From: Rhizobium sp. ICMP 5592 | Lineage (GTDB): Bacteria > Pseudomonadota > Alphaproteobacteria > Rhizobiales > Rhizobiaceae | Direction: 5' to 3' | DNA: 64,000 nt | NCBI RefSeq assembly: GCF_009498525.1 | Contig: NZ_QSNT01000003.1 | Span: 909,671 to 973,670, forward strand | Part shown: positions 24,451 through 32,946 of the stretch, piece by piece | Layout of the letters: every line of letters starts with the position of its first letter | Position numbering within the stretch: position 1 is the stretch's first letter | Program-made: the position numbers and the translations under genes | Notes under the pieces: model-generated | What the model was told of the DNA's origin: nothing | Database searches by the model: none | What the model saw: the letters and a program-made list of their open reading frames with translations, nothing else

Positions 24451-25635
24451 ATGAGCAAGACTTGGCGCCCCGCAACCCAACTCGTTCACGGCGGAACGCT
24501 CCGCTCGCAATTCGGCGAGACCTCCGAAGCAATCTATCTGACCCAGGGCTTCGTCTACGACACATCGGAAGCCGCCGAGGCGCGCTTCAAGGGCGAGACC
24601 GACGGTTTCATCTATGCCCGCTACGGCAGCCCGACCAATGACATGTTCGAAAAGCGCATGTGTGCGCTCGAAGGCGCGGAAGACGCTCGCGCCACGGCTT
24701 CGGGCATGGCCGCCGTTTCCGCCGCCATCCTCTGCCAGCTGAAGGCCGGCGACCATATCGTCGCGGCCCGCGCCCTGTTCGGCTCCTGCCGCTGGGTGGT
24801 CGAAACGCTGGCGCCAAAATACGGCATCGAATGCACGCTGGTCGACGGCCGCTTCATCGAGAACTGGGAAAAGGCGATCCAGCCGAACACCAAGGTCTTC
24901 TTCCTGGAAAGCCCGACCAATCCGACGCTGGAAGTGGTGGATATCGCCGCCGTTGCCAAGCTCGCCAACCAGATCGGCGCCAAGGTCGTGGTCGACAACG
25001 TCTTCGCGACGCCGCTGTTCCAGAAGCCGCTCGAACTCGGCGCCCATATCGTCGTCTACTCCGCCACCAAGCACATCGACGGCCAGGGCCGCTCGCTCGG
25101 CGGCGTCATCCTCTCCGACAAGCAGTGGATCGACGAGAACCTGCAGGATTATTTCCGCCACACAGGTCCGGCCATGTCGCCGTTTACCGCCTGGACACTG
25201 CTGAAGGGCATCGAAACGCTGCCGCTACGGGTCGCGCAGCAGACGGCGAACGCCGCCAAGATCGCCGACTTCCTCGCCGATCAGGGTAAGGTCGCCAAGG
25301 TGATCTATCCCGGCCGCAAGGACCACCCGCAGGCCGACATCATCGCCAAGCAGATGACCGGCGGCTCGACGCTGGTGGCCTTCGAGCTGAAGGGCGGCAA
25401 GGAAGCAGCCTTCAAGCTGCAGAACGCGCTGGAGATCGTGAAGATCTCCAACAATCTCGGCGACTCGAAGAGCCTGATCACCCATCCGGCCACCACCACG
25501 CACAAGAACCTCACCGACGAGGCCCGCGCCGAACTCGGCATTTCGCCAGGCACCGTGCGCCTCTCGGCCGGCATCGAGGACGGCGATGATCTGGTCGAGG
25601 ATTTCGCCCGCGCGCTGGCGCAGGTTTCGGCCTGA
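24451..25635 (+). CDS. metZ: O-succinylhomoserine sulfhydrylase
   Basis: The 394-residue PLP enzyme of the Cys/Met metabolism family converts O-succinylhomoserine and sulfide directly to homocysteine. Visible features are the N-terminal TQLVHGGTLRSQFGETSEAIYLTQGF, the PLP-phosphate region ASGMAAVSAAILC, and the Schiff-base lysine in YSATKHIDGQGR (Lys207). The C-terminal NLGDSKSLITHPATTTHKNL is also typical. The MetZ rather than MetB assignment rests on overall resemblance to rhizobial MetZ and on the SAM-II riboswitch in its leader. It should be expressed when SAM is low. It appears to be transcribed alone. Confidence 0.92.
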   Translation: MSKTWRPATQLVHGGTLRSQFGETSEAIYLTQGFVYDTSEAAEARFKGETDGFIYARYGSPTNDMFEKRMCALEGAEDARATASGMAAVSAAILCQLKAGDHIVAARALFGSCRWVVETLAPKYGIECTLVDGRFIENWEKAIQPNTKVFFLESPTNPTLEVVDIAAVAKLANQIGAKVVVDNVFATPLFQKPLELGAHIVVYSATKHIDGQGRSLGGVILSDKQWIDENLQDYFRHTGPAMSPFTAWTLLKGIETLPLRVAQQTANAAKIADFLADQGKVAKVIYPGRKDHPQADIIAKQMTGGSTLVAFELKGGKEAAFKLQNALEIVKISNNLGDSKSLITHPATTTHKNLTDEARAELGISPGTVRLSAGIEDGDDLVEDFARALAQVSA

Positions 25636-25956
25636 GTCCTGTCATCCAAACCCGCCCGGATCTCGTTCGGGCGGGGCGGCACCCCTCGCCAGCAGGCGTG
25701 CCGGATCGCTTCAGCCGAGGCGATTGACCCTTGGAACTAGCCTTAGTCCCTGAAAAGCCGTATGATTTACCCGTTATAGGGGTTTTCACCGATCCGTTCC
25801 TTGACGGGACAGGTTGTGTATAGGATACCGCTAGATGTCCCGCTTTCGTGGGATCATGGAAAGCGGAGCAGATGCCCTAGACTTAAAATGCTGGAGCGTC
25901 CGGTGTGCGTTTATTGGAACGCACGACGTTTCGGAGTAATGGCCAAGGTGTCAGGC
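25636..25956. other. metZ-apaG intergenic region
   Basis: This 321-bp gap has no convincing gene. A G/C hairpin CCCGCCCG / CGGGCGGG (25651-25658, 25668-25675) follows metZ but lacks a T-tract. TTGACG at 25801-25806 with GATACC 17 bp downstream is a weak candidate apaG promoter. Confidence 0.5.
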
Positions 25957-26349
25957 ATGTATCGCGCTCTAACACGGGATATCGAAGTCGTCGTCGAACC
26001 TTTTTATCTGGAGGAGCAATCCGATCCGGATGACGACCGCTATGTCTGGGGCTATCGCATCGTCATTTCCAACCACTCCATGGTCCACGTTCGGCTGGTG
26101 ACGCGCTATTGGCACATCACCGATCAGAACGGACTGGTGGATGAGGTGACCGGGCCTGGCGTCGTCGGCGAGCAGCCGCGGCTTGGCCCCGGCGATACCT
26201 ACGAATATTCGTCAGGCTGCCCGCTCGATACGCCATCGGGCATGATGTTCGGCCATTATCAGATGGAGACGGACGACGGGGAGCTCTTTCACGTCAAGAT
26301 CCCCGCCTTCTCGCTGGATACGCCCAACCTGCTGCGGACGCTGAACTGA
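25957..26349 (+). CDS. apaG: ApaG domain protein
   Basis: The 130-residue protein is a full-length ApaG: MYRALTRDIEVVVEPFYLEEQSD, VWGYRIVISNHSMVHVRLVTRYWHITD, and the glycine-rich GVVGEQPRLGPGDTYEYSSGCPLDTPSG with the GHYQM strand. The fold is a fibronectin-III-like beta sandwich. ApaG has been linked to cobalt/magnesium homeostasis and pyrophosphate binding, but its real function is unsettled. I chose the ATG at 25957 (MYRAL) as the usual family start; an in-frame ATG six codons upstream has GGAG before it. It converges on hslO with only a six-base gap. Confidence 0.92.
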   Translation: MYRALTRDIEVVVEPFYLEEQSDPDDDRYVWGYRIVISNHSMVHVRLVTRYWHITDQNGLVDEVTGPGVVGEQPRLGPGDTYEYSSGCPLDTPSGMMFGHYQMETDDGELFHVKIPAFSLDTPNLLRTLN

Positions 26350-26355
26350 GTCCGA

Positions 26356-27345
26356 TCAGGCTTCCTTTACCTCGGAGACTTCGAAGCGATAGGTGGTCGA
26401 GCAGAATTCGCAGGTGACGGCGATTTCGCCATCCTCCTGGCTCGCCTCGATTTCCTCGGCGGAAAAGCCCTGCAGCACACCCTTCAGCTTGTCGCGCGAA
26501 CAGGTGCAGCGGTCGAAGACCGCCTTCGGTTCATAGACCCGCACGCCACGCTCGTGGAAGAGACGGAACAGCAGACGCTCGGTGCCGACCTGCGGGTCGG
26601 TCAGTTCGTCGGCATCAATCGTCTCCACCAGTGACCGGGCTTCCTCCCAGGCGTCGTCCTGGACGTGATGGCGCAGGCCGTCATCGCCGTCGCCGCCATG
26701 GAGATCCGGCTGGCGCATGCGCTCCGGCGCTTCCGGCAGGAACTGCGCGATCAGGCCGCCCGCCCGCCAGCGATGGCGCGGCTTGCCGGCCTCGTCGCGG
26801 TCGAACAGTTCGGCAGCGCCCAGACGGACGCGGGTCGGGATCTGCTCCGACTGGCGAAAATAGGTCCCGGCTATCTCCTCGAGCGAGGCGCCGTCAAGCG
26901 CCACGATCCCCTGATAGGGCTGGCTGTAGCGACCCTGATCGATGGTGAAGGCGAGCACGCCCTTGCCGAGCAGCTGTTCCGGCTCAGTTTCACCGGCAGC
27001 CACGGCCTTCGCCAGCGCCTCTTCATCGAAGCGGGCATAGGCGCGGACATTTTCCGGCGTGGCGAAATCGGCGACCAGAAGATCGACCGGTCCGTCGCCC
27101 TTGGTCTGCACGGTGAATTTGCCCTCGAACTTCAGCGAGGTGCCGAGCAAGACAGTCAGCACCACGGCCTCGGCCAACAGCCGGGCAACGGGGGCCGGAT
27201 AATTGTGCCGGGCGAGAATTGCGTCCAGCAAAGGCCCGAGCTGCACGGCGCGGCCGCGCACATCAAGACCTTCCACCTGAAAGGGAACGACATGATCGTC
27301 GCCGGCAAAATCGAACTGACCCAGCGAGGCTGCACTTTCCGCCAT
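26356..27345 (-). CDS. hslO: Hsp33 redox-regulated chaperone
   Basis: The 329-residue cytosolic holdase prevents aggregation during oxidative stress. Its zinc site is intact: Cys280 and Cys282 (RCTCSRDK) and Cys312 and Cys315 (TCEFC), the CxC-CxxC pattern that forms disulfides on activation. The N-terminal domain shows EAVVLTVLLGTSLKFEGKFT and the linker AELFDRDE. AGGAG lies before the ATG. It is the last gene of the argD-argF-hslO run, 49 bp after argF, an order I recall in many Rhizobiales, so it is probably cotranscribed. Confidence 0.95.
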   Translation of the reverse strand: MAESAASLGQFDFAGDDHVVPFQVEGLDVRGRAVQLGPLLDAILARHNYPAPVARLLAEAVVLTVLLGTSLKFEGKFTVQTKGDGPVDLLVADFATPENVRAYARFDEEALAKAVAAGETEPEQLLGKGVLAFTIDQGRYSQPYQGIVALDGASLEEIAGTYFRQSEQIPTRVRLGAAELFDRDEAGKPRHRWRAGGLIAQFLPEAPERMRQPDLHGGDGDDGLRHHVQDDAWEEARSLVETIDADELTDPQVGTERLLFRLFHERGVRVYEPKAVFDRCTCSRDKLKGVLQGFSAEEIEASQEDGEIAVTCEFCSTTYRFEVSEVKEA

Positions 27346-27394
27346 TGCTTTACTCCTACTGCGCCCGCGCTATCAAACGCGCGGTTCTATATCC

Positions 27395-28312
27395 TCAGAT
27401 CGCGCCCAGGCACCAAGCAAGAATCGACTTTTGCGCATGAAGGCGGTTTTCCGCCTCATCGAAAACAACGGATTGCGGACCATCGATCACTTCGTCCGTC
27501 ACTTCCTCCCCGCGATGGGCGGGCAGGCAATGCATGAACAAGGCGTCCTTGCCGGCCTGTGCCATCAAAGCCTGATTGACCTGATAGGGCTGGAAGACGT
27601 TGTGACCGCGAGCCCGGTGTTCCTGATTCATGGAAACCCAGGTATCGGTTACCACGCAATCAACGCCGGCGACCGCACGGTCGGCATCATGCGAGAGCAT
27701 GATTTCGGCGCCCTGGTTGCGGGCCCAGTTCAAATAGTGATCCTTTGGCTCGGAACCAAGGGGTACGGCCATGTTCATGCGATAGTCGAAGCGTGCGGCC
27801 CCCTCGATCAGCGAATGCAGCACGTTGTTGCCGTCACCGGTCCAGGCGATGGTCTTGCCCTTGATCGGGCCGCGATGCTCCTCGAAGGTCATGATGTCGG
27901 CCATGATCTGGCAGGGATGCGTGTCGTCGGTAAGCGCATTGATGACCGGCACGGTCGCGTGTTCGGCCAGCTCCAGCAGGCGCGAATGCTCCGTCGTGCG
28001 GATCATGATGGCGTCGACATAGCGCGACAGCACCTTCGCCGTATCGCCAATCGTCTCGGCCCGGCCGAGCTGCATTTCCGTGCCCGACAGGAACAGCGTC
28101 TCGCCGCCGAGCTGGCGCATGCCGACATCGAAGGAAACGCGGGTTCGGGTGGACGGCTTCTCGAAGATCATCGCCAGCATCTTGCCGGTAAGCGGCTTGT
28201 CGGCCGTGCCCGCCTTCAGCGCCCGCTTTCGCACGATGGCATCATCGATGATGCTGCGCAGATCGGCAGCCGCAACGGCCGAGAGATCGAGAAAGTGTTT
28301 CGGAGAAGCCAT
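27395..28312 (-). CDS. argF: ornithine carbamoyltransferase
   Basis: The 305-residue enzyme makes citrulline from ornithine and carbamoyl phosphate in arginine synthesis. Its carbamoyl-phosphate loop is KPSTRTRVSF (52-61). The ornithine-binding and catalytic segment FMHCLPAHRGEEV lies near residue 265, and FLSGTEMQLGRAETIGDTA is the SMG-type equivalent region. It lies 72 bp downstream of argD on the same strand, across an inverted repeat. The length and all motifs are normal for the anabolic enzyme. Confidence 0.96.
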   Translation of the reverse strand: MASPKHFLDLSAVAAADLRSIIDDAIVRKRALKAGTADKPLTGKMLAMIFEKPSTRTRVSFDVGMRQLGGETLFLSGTEMQLGRAETIGDTAKVLSRYVDAIMIRTTEHSRLLELAEHATVPVINALTDDTHPCQIMADIMTFEEHRGPIKGKTIAWTGDGNNVLHSLIEGAARFDYRMNMAVPLGSEPKDHYLNWARNQGAEIMLSHDADRAVAGVDCVVTDTWVSMNQEHRARGHNVFQPYQVNQALMAQAGKDALFMHCLPAHRGEEVTDEVIDGPQSVVFDEAENRLHAQKSILAWCLGAI

Positions 28313-28342
28313 GGTCCTACCTGTACTCTAGAAAACAACAAC

Positions 28343-28377
28343 GCCCGCGTGGGGCAAAAACGCCCCAATCAACGGGC
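28343..28377 (-). other. argD-argF intercistronic hairpin
   Basis: Nested inverted repeats GCCCG (28343-28347) / CGGGC (28373-28377) and GGGGC (28351-28355) / GCCCC (28362-28366) fill most of the 72-bp gap. On the minus strand the T-run is only loosely placed, so this is more likely a partial terminator or mRNA-stabilising hairpin than an operon end. Confidence 0.45.
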
Positions 28378-28384
28378 GCTGGAT

Positions 28385-29584
28385 TTAGGCCGACTTTTTG
28401 ACGCGAGCGGCACGCACGGATTCTGCGGCGCGTTCGATGCGGGCAATGCCTTCGCGTGCTTCCTCTGCGGTTACCACCAATGGCGGCAGCAGACGGATGA
28501 CGTTGTCGCCAGCCGGGACGCCCAGAAGATGCTCGGCGCGGATGGCCTGCAACAACTCAGCCTGCGGAATGGCGGCCTTGATGCCGAGCATCAGTCCCTC
28601 GCCCCGGACATCCTCGATGATATCGGGGAAACGATCCTGAAGTGAAGCGAGGCCCTGGCGGAAGACCAGGGCGATGTCTCGCACATGCTGCAGGAAGCCA
28701 TCAGCCAGCACGATATCGAGAACGGCATTGCCGACTGCCATGGCGAGCGGATTGCCGCCATAGGTCGAGCCATGCGTACCGGCCTTCATGCCTGATGCCG
28801 CCTCGGCGGTTGCGAGGCAGGCGCCGAGCGGGAAACCGCCGCCGATACCCTTGGCGACAGCCATGATGTCGGGCGTGACGCCGGACCATTCATGAGCAAA
28901 GAGCTTGCCGGTACGGCCGACGCCGCACTGGACCTCGTCAAGGATCAGAAGAAGGCCGTGCTCATCGCAAATCTGGCGCAGGCCGCGCAGGAATTCGTTG
29001 GTCGCGGGGCGGATGCCGCCCTCGCCCTGCACAGGCTCGATGAGAATCCCGGCCGTCGCATCGGTAACCGCGGCACGTACGGCGTCGAGATCGCCGAAGG
29101 GCACCTGATCGAAGCCCGGCGCCTTCGGGCCGAAACCTTCAAGATACTTCTCCTGGCCGCCGGCGGCGATCGTCGCGATCGTGCGGCCATGGAAGGCGCC
29201 TTCGAAGGTGATGATATGGAACTTCTCGGGATGACCCTTGGAGAACTGATAGCGCCGCGCCGTCTTGATCGCGCATTCCAGCGCCTCGGCACCGGAATTG
29301 GTGAAGAACACCTTGTCGGCAAAAGTGGCTTCTGTCAGGCGCTTCGACAGCTTCTCCTGGCCCGGCACCTCATAGAGGTTCGACAGATGCCAGACCTTGT
29401 CGGCCTGCGCCTTCAGTTCAGCAACCAGATGGGGATGGGCATGGCCAAGCGAATTCACCGCCACACCGGCGGCGAAATCGAGATAGCGCTCGCCCGTCTC
29501 CGTGAACAGCCATACGCCCTCTCCTCGCTCAAACCGCAGCGGGGCACGCATATAGGTGTCGTAAAGCGGCGCGGTTTCAGCCAT
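28385..29584 (-). CDS. argD: acetylornithine aminotransferase
   Basis: The 399-residue class III PLP aminotransferase converts N-acetylglutamate semialdehyde to N-acetylornithine, and probably succinyl-diaminopimelate as well. Visible motifs are FLDFAAGVAVNSLGHAHP, VFFTNSGAEALECAIKTAR, HGRTIATIAAGGQEKYLEGF, the acidic PLP-ring contact LLILDEVQCGVGRTG, and the Schiff-base lysine in MAVAKGIGGGFPLGA. I chose the ATG at 29584 because GAGGAGATACGGGCC precedes it. Upstream are a strong promoter and a terminator-like leader hairpin. It leads the argD-argF-hslO unit. Confidence 0.95.
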   Translation of the reverse strand: MAETAPLYDTYMRAPLRFERGEGVWLFTETGERYLDFAAGVAVNSLGHAHPHLVAELKAQADKVWHLSNLYEVPGQEKLSKRLTEATFADKVFFTNSGAEALECAIKTARRYQFSKGHPEKFHIITFEGAFHGRTIATIAAGGQEKYLEGFGPKAPGFDQVPFGDLDAVRAAVTDATAGILIEPVQGEGGIRPATNEFLRGLRQICDEHGLLLILDEVQCGVGRTGKLFAHEWSGVTPDIMAVAKGIGGGFPLGACLATAEAASGMKAGTHGSTYGGNPLAMAVGNAVLDIVLADGFLQHVRDIALVFRQGLASLQDRFPDIIEDVRGEGLMLGIKAAIPQAELLQAIRAEHLLGVPAGDNVIRLLPPLVVTAEEAREGIARIERAAESVRAARVKKSA

Positions 29585-29648
29585 GGCCCGTATCTCCTCG
29601 ATCACAAGCTTTAGGGCCAATCGTTTCCTTCAAGTGAAACGGGCCCGG

Positions 29649-29677
29649 AAAAATCAAAAATGCCGCCTTGCGGCGGC
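29649..29677 (-). terminator. terminator-like hairpin at the 5' end of the argD message
   Basis: On the minus strand GCCGCC-GCAA-GGCGGC (29677 down to 29662) has a GNRA tetraloop and is followed by ATTTTTGATTTTT. It begins almost at the expected transcription start. It could attenuate argD transcription or protect the 5' end of the mRNA. Confidence 0.5.
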
Positions 29678-29683
29678 TGAGGC

Positions 29684-29712
29684 ACTATTGATGTTTTGCA
29701 CCGCAATGTCAA
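29684..29712 (-). promoter_or_regulatory. argD promoter
   Basis: On the minus strand TTGACA (29712-29707), a 17-bp spacer and AATAGT (29689-29684) form a near-consensus sigma-70 promoter. It points at argD and puts the transcription start near 29677. Confidence 0.7.
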
Positions 29713-29830
29713 CAAAACAGGCGATTTAGCAGGCGCGGCAGAGCGCCTCTCGGCGAGAGGTATGTCCTAAACTGCTAATATTGCAAAAATGCCACGCCCG
29801 GGCAAGCAAGTTGGGGAAAACCCCGAAATC

Positions 29831-29979
29831 GATTCCCCAGGAATCATGCGACTCTTGTCACGGAGTCAGCCTCACACTAGGTTAAACCCCAATTACTAGA
29901 CTGCATGCGGCGGAACTAGTCACCACAATTTTTAAGCGTTTCGCGCCTCGCCCTAATGCGAGGCAATGGTGAAGGATTC
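29831..29979 (+). promoter_or_regulatory. GANTC cluster and CtrA-like box upstream of gcrA
   Basis: CcrM target sites GATTC (29831), GAATC (29841), GACTC (29850), GAGTC (29863) and GATTC (29975) lie within 150 bp of each other. TTAA-N7-TTAC (29882-29896) matches seven of eight bases of the CtrA consensus TTAA-N7-TTAA. In Caulobacter, gcrA transcription is controlled by CtrA and by DNA methylation. Confidence 0.6.
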
Positions 29980-30011
29980 TGCCATCGGAAACGCGACAGC
30001 GGAGACAGGGC

Positions 30012-30548
30012 ATGAATTGGACAGACGAACGCGTCGAGAAGCTGAAGAAGCTGTGGTCCGAGGGTTTGAGCGCGAGCCAGATCGCGGCGCAGCTTGGTGG
30101 TGTCAGTCGTAACGCCGTCATCGGCAAGGTGCATCGCTTGAGCCTGCCGGGCCGAGCGAAGGCCGGCGGCACAGCGACGGCCGCCCGAGCGCAGAAGCGC
30201 AACACCTCGGCGCCCCGCGCACCGAACTACGCCTCGCGCGTTGCAACCCGCACGGTTACCCGTCAGCAGGGCGCGACGATGCTCAAGGAAGAAGTCGAGA
30301 TCGATACGGTCAACGAGATCGAATATCGTCCGACCGCCAATGTGGTCGTTCCGATTTCGCGTCGCCTCGGCCTGACGGAACTCACCGAGCGCACCTGCAA
30401 GTGGCCGGTCGGCGATCCGCTGAAGGATGACTTCCACTTCTGCGGCAATGACAGCCCGGATGCATCGCCCTATTGCGGCTACCATCAGCGCCTGGCCTAC
30501 CAGCCGGTGCATGAGCGTCGCCGGCCAGCGGCTCAACCGCGCGGCTGA
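30012..30548 (+). CDS. gcrA: cell-cycle regulator GcrA
   Basis: The 178-residue protein has the GcrA N-terminal helix-turn-helix MNWTDERVEKLKKLWSEG plus SASQIAAQLGGVSRNAVIGKVHRLSLPG. A basic linker follows, then the C-terminal domain that contacts the sigma-70 factor RpoD. Cysteines at 129 (RTCKWPVGDP), 144 (FHFCG) and 155 (PYCGYHQ) are conserved-looking and could bind metal. GcrA recognises CcrM-methylated GANTC promoters and activates cell-cycle genes. Its own upstream region is rich in such sites. It ends at a strong terminator. Confidence 0.95.
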   Translation: MNWTDERVEKLKKLWSEGLSASQIAAQLGGVSRNAVIGKVHRLSLPGRAKAGGTATAARAQKRNTSAPRAPNYASRVATRTVTRQQGATMLKEEVEIDTVNEIEYRPTANVVVPISRRLGLTELTERTCKWPVGDPLKDDFHFCGNDSPDASPYCGYHQRLAYQPVHERRRPAAQPRG

Positions 30549-30571
30549 GATGCCTCATAGTTGAATGAAAG

Positions 30572-30593
30572 AAACGGGCCGAAAGGCCCGTTT
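30572..30593 (+). terminator. intrinsic terminator of gcrA
   Basis: A 9-bp stem AAACGGGCC / GGCCCGTTT with a GAAA tetraloop, extended by a further T, follows gcrA by 23 bp. Confidence 0.85.
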
Positions 30594-30635
30594 TCTGTTT
30601 CCGCCGCTATGTTGGATGACTGACCGGTTTCCCGC

Positions 30636-31319
30636 TCAGGCTTCCATGGAGTAACCCGCGCCGCGAACGGTGCGGATGACATCCTGCATATTGGAGAAGT
30701 TCAGCGCCTTGCGCAGACGTCCGACATGGACGTCGACAGTACGTTCGTCGACATAGATGTCATGCCCCCAGACACCGTCGAGAAGCTGCGAGCGCGAGAA
30801 GACACGGCTCGGCGAAGCCATCAGGAATTCCAGCAGGCGGAATTCCGTCGGTCCCAACCGCACTTCGCGGCTCTTGCGGTGAACGCGATGGGTCTCGCGG
30901 TCCAGTTCGATGTCGCCACAGCGCAGCACGGTGGAGAGGACCTCCGGACGGGCACGGCGCAGCATCGCCTTGACGCGAGCCATCAGCTCGGGCGTCGAGA
31001 ACGGCTTGACGACATAATCGTCCGCGCCGGTGGAAAGGCCGCGCACGCGCTCGCTTTCCTCGCCGCGGGCGGTAAGCATGATGATCGGCAGGCGCTCTGT
31101 CTCCGGCCGCATGCGCAGCCGGCGGCAGAGCTCAATGCCGGACACGCCGGGGAGCATCCAGTCAAGGATCAAAAGATCGGGGATGCGCTCCTGGAGGCGA
31201 AGCTCGGCTTCGTCGCCTCTCAGAATGGTGTCGACCTCGAAGCCTTCAGCCTCGAGATTATAGCGCAGCAGAACGCTGAGCGCTTCCTCGTCTTCTACAA
31301 CAGCAACTCTCGGAACCAT
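30636..31319 (-). CDS. phoB: phosphate regulon response regulator PhoB
   Basis: The 227-residue OmpR-type response regulator has the receiver acidic pair at Glu9-Asp10-Glu11 and the phospho-acceptor Asp53 (LLILDWMLPG). The conserved Thr and Lys are in MLTARGEE and DYVVKPFS. The winged-helix domain (about 130-225) includes GPTEFRLLEFLMASPSRVFSRSQLL and ERTVDVHVGRLRKAL. It binds Pho boxes when phosphate is scarce. It is the last gene of the phoR-pst-phoU-phoB run, 32 bp after phoU. Confidence 0.97.
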   Translation of the reverse strand: MVPRVAVVEDEEALSVLLRYNLEAEGFEVDTILRGDEAELRLQERIPDLLILDWMLPGVSGIELCRRLRMRPETERLPIIMLTARGEESERVRGLSTGADDYVVKPFSTPELMARVKAMLRRARPEVLSTVLRCGDIELDRETHRVHRKSREVRLGPTEFRLLEFLMASPSRVFSRSQLLDGVWGHDIYVDERTVDVHVGRLRKALNFSNMQDVIRTVRGAGYSMEA

Positions 31320-31351
31320 GCGTCTCTGGTCTCCTTTTCCTGGCGTCTTCG

Positions 31352-32065
31352 TTATTCCGTCACCGCACCGACAGTGTTGGCGGTATCGTCCTTCGGGCGC
31401 TCGCCTTCGGGCTGGCTGCCGGTCGCCATGTAATAGATCGTCTCGGCGATGTTGGTGGCATGGTCGCCGATGCGCTCGATGTTCTTGGCGCAGAAAAGAA
31501 GATGCGTGCAGGTGGTGATGTTGCGCGGATCTTCCATCATGTAGGTCAGCATCTCGCGGAAGAGCGAGGTGTACATCGCGTCGATTTCCTCGTCGCGCTC
31601 ACGGATCGACACGGCCTTGTCGGGCGAACGGGTCGTGTAGACGTCGAGCACTTCCTTGAGCTGGCTGAGCGCCAGTTCGGAAAGATGCTCGATGCCGCGT
31701 GCCAGACGGCGCGGGACGCCGTGGCCCTGCACGGCAATGACGCGCTTGGCGGTGTTCTTGCCGAGATCGCCGACGCGCTCCAGATCGGAGGCGATGCGAA
31801 TGGAGCCCATGATTTCGCGCAGGTCGGCGGCCATCGGCTGGCGACGCGCAATGGTGACGATCGCCTTGTCGCCGACTTCGCGCTCGGCGTGGTCGAGGAC
31901 GACGTCGTCGGAGATGACCTTCTGTGCAAGGGCGGCATCGCCATGCACCAGCGCACGGACACTGTCGCTGACCATCTGTTCGGCCAGACCGCCCATTTCC
32001 GCAATGCGGCGCGTCAGGAACTTCAGGTCTTCGTCATAGGCAGAAAGAATGTGAGTGGAGACCAT
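31352..32065 (-). CDS. phoU: phosphate signalling protein PhoU
   Basis: The 237-residue all-helical protein consists of two similar three-helix bundles. The first has FLTRRIAEMGGLAEQMVSDSVRAL and the second has LARGIEHLSELALSQLKEVLDVY. Each carries the acidic E-rich metal-binding motif (DHAEREVGDK and IRERDEEIDAMY). PhoU links the Pst transporter to PhoR and keeps the Pho regulon off when phosphate is plentiful. It lies between pstB and phoB on the same strand, as in other rhizobia. Confidence 0.96.
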   Translation of the reverse strand: MVSTHILSAYDEDLKFLTRRIAEMGGLAEQMVSDSVRALVHGDAALAQKVISDDVVLDHAEREVGDKAIVTIARRQPMAADLREIMGSIRIASDLERVGDLGKNTAKRVIAVQGHGVPRRLARGIEHLSELALSQLKEVLDVYTTRSPDKAVSIRERDEEIDAMYTSLFREMLTYMMEDPRNITTCTHLLFCAKNIERIGDHATNIAETIYYMATGSQPEGERPKDDTANTVGAVTE

Positions 32066-32116
32066 TTTGCTATCCTCAGGGTGAAATGTGTGAAGGGAGC
32101 CGCGCGCTTGATATCA

Positions 32117-32932
32117 TCAACCAAAACGGCCCATGATGTAATCCTGCGTGCGGAAATCGTCGGGATTGGTGAACATCTTATCGGTATCGTTCTCCTCGAC
32201 CAAATGGCCGAGGTGAAACATTGCGGTGCGTTGCGAGACGCGGGCGGCCTGCTGCATGGAATGCGTCACGATGACGATCGTGAAGTTTTCCCGCAGATCA
32301 TGAATCAGCTCCTCGACCTTGGCCGTGGCGATAGGATCGAGCGCCGAACATGGCTCGTCCATGAGAATGACTTCAGGGCTGACGGCAACGGCGCGAGCGA
32401 TGCAGAGCCGCTGCTGCTGGCCACCCGACAGGCTGGTGCCGGCTTCCAGCAGCCGATCCTTGACCTCACCCCAGAGACCGGCCTTCTGCAGGCTGGTTTC
32501 GACGATATGATCGAGATCGGCTTTGGAGCGATGCAGCCCGTGAATGCGTGGGCCGTAGGCCACGTTCTCGTAGATCGACTTCGGGAAGGGATTGGGCTTC
32601 TGGAACACCATGCCGACGCGGGCGCGCAGCTCCACGACATCGATGGCGCTGTCATAGACATCCTGATCGTCGAGCGTGATCTTGCCGGTGACGCGGCAGG
32701 TATCGATGGTGTCGTTCATGCGGTTGAGGCAGCGCAGAAAGGTGGACTTGCCGCAGCCGGACGGGCCGATCAGCGCGGTGACCGTATTGACGCGGATGTT
32801 CAGGTCCACACCGAACAGGGCGCGCTTGTCGCCATAATAGACCGAGACGTCCTGGCCGATCATCTTGTAGGGGATCGTCGTCATCTTCCTGGCCAATGCC
32901 TTCTCACCTGCGGCTTCCGTCATCATGTTCAT
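32117..32932 (-). CDS. pstB: phosphate ABC transporter ATP-binding protein PstB
   Basis: The 271-residue ATPase has Walker A GPSGCGKST (56-64), the Q-loop FQKPNPFPKSIYENVAYGPR typical of PstB, ABC signature LSGGQQQRLCIARA, Walker B VILMDEPCSALDP and the switch histidine in VTHSMQQAARVS. It powers PstCA. I chose the ATG at 32932, with AGGGAGAAG upstream; longer in-frame forms would extend into pstA. It follows pstA by 14 bp and precedes phoU by 51 bp. Confidence 0.97.
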   Translation of the reverse strand: MNMMTEAAGEKALARKMTTIPYKMIGQDVSVYYGDKRALFGVDLNIRVNTVTALIGPSGCGKSTFLRCLNRMNDTIDTCRVTGKITLDDQDVYDSAIDVVELRARVGMVFQKPNPFPKSIYENVAYGPRIHGLHRSKADLDHIVETSLQKAGLWGEVKDRLLEAGTSLSGGQQQRLCIARAVAVSPEVILMDEPCSALDPIATAKVEELIHDLRENFTIVIVTHSMQQAARVSQRTAMFHLGHLVEENDTDKMFTNPDDFRTQDYIMGRFG

Positions 32933-32946
32933 TCCGTCTTCTCCCT

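Larger units (their letters stand above)
29585..30011. other. argD-gcrA divergent regulatory region
   Basis: This 427-bp gap contains no gene. Toward argD it has a consensus sigma-70 promoter (29684-29712) and a leader hairpin (29649-29677). Toward gcrA it has five GANTC sites (29831-29979), a CtrA-like box (29882-29896) and TTGTCA at 29855-29860 as a possible -35 element. A small CCTCTC-GGC-GAGAGG hairpin lies in between. Confidence 0.7.

Noticed and set aside
25651..25675. Hairpin after metZ as an intrinsic terminator
   Set aside because: The stem is strong but no T-tract follows on either strand.
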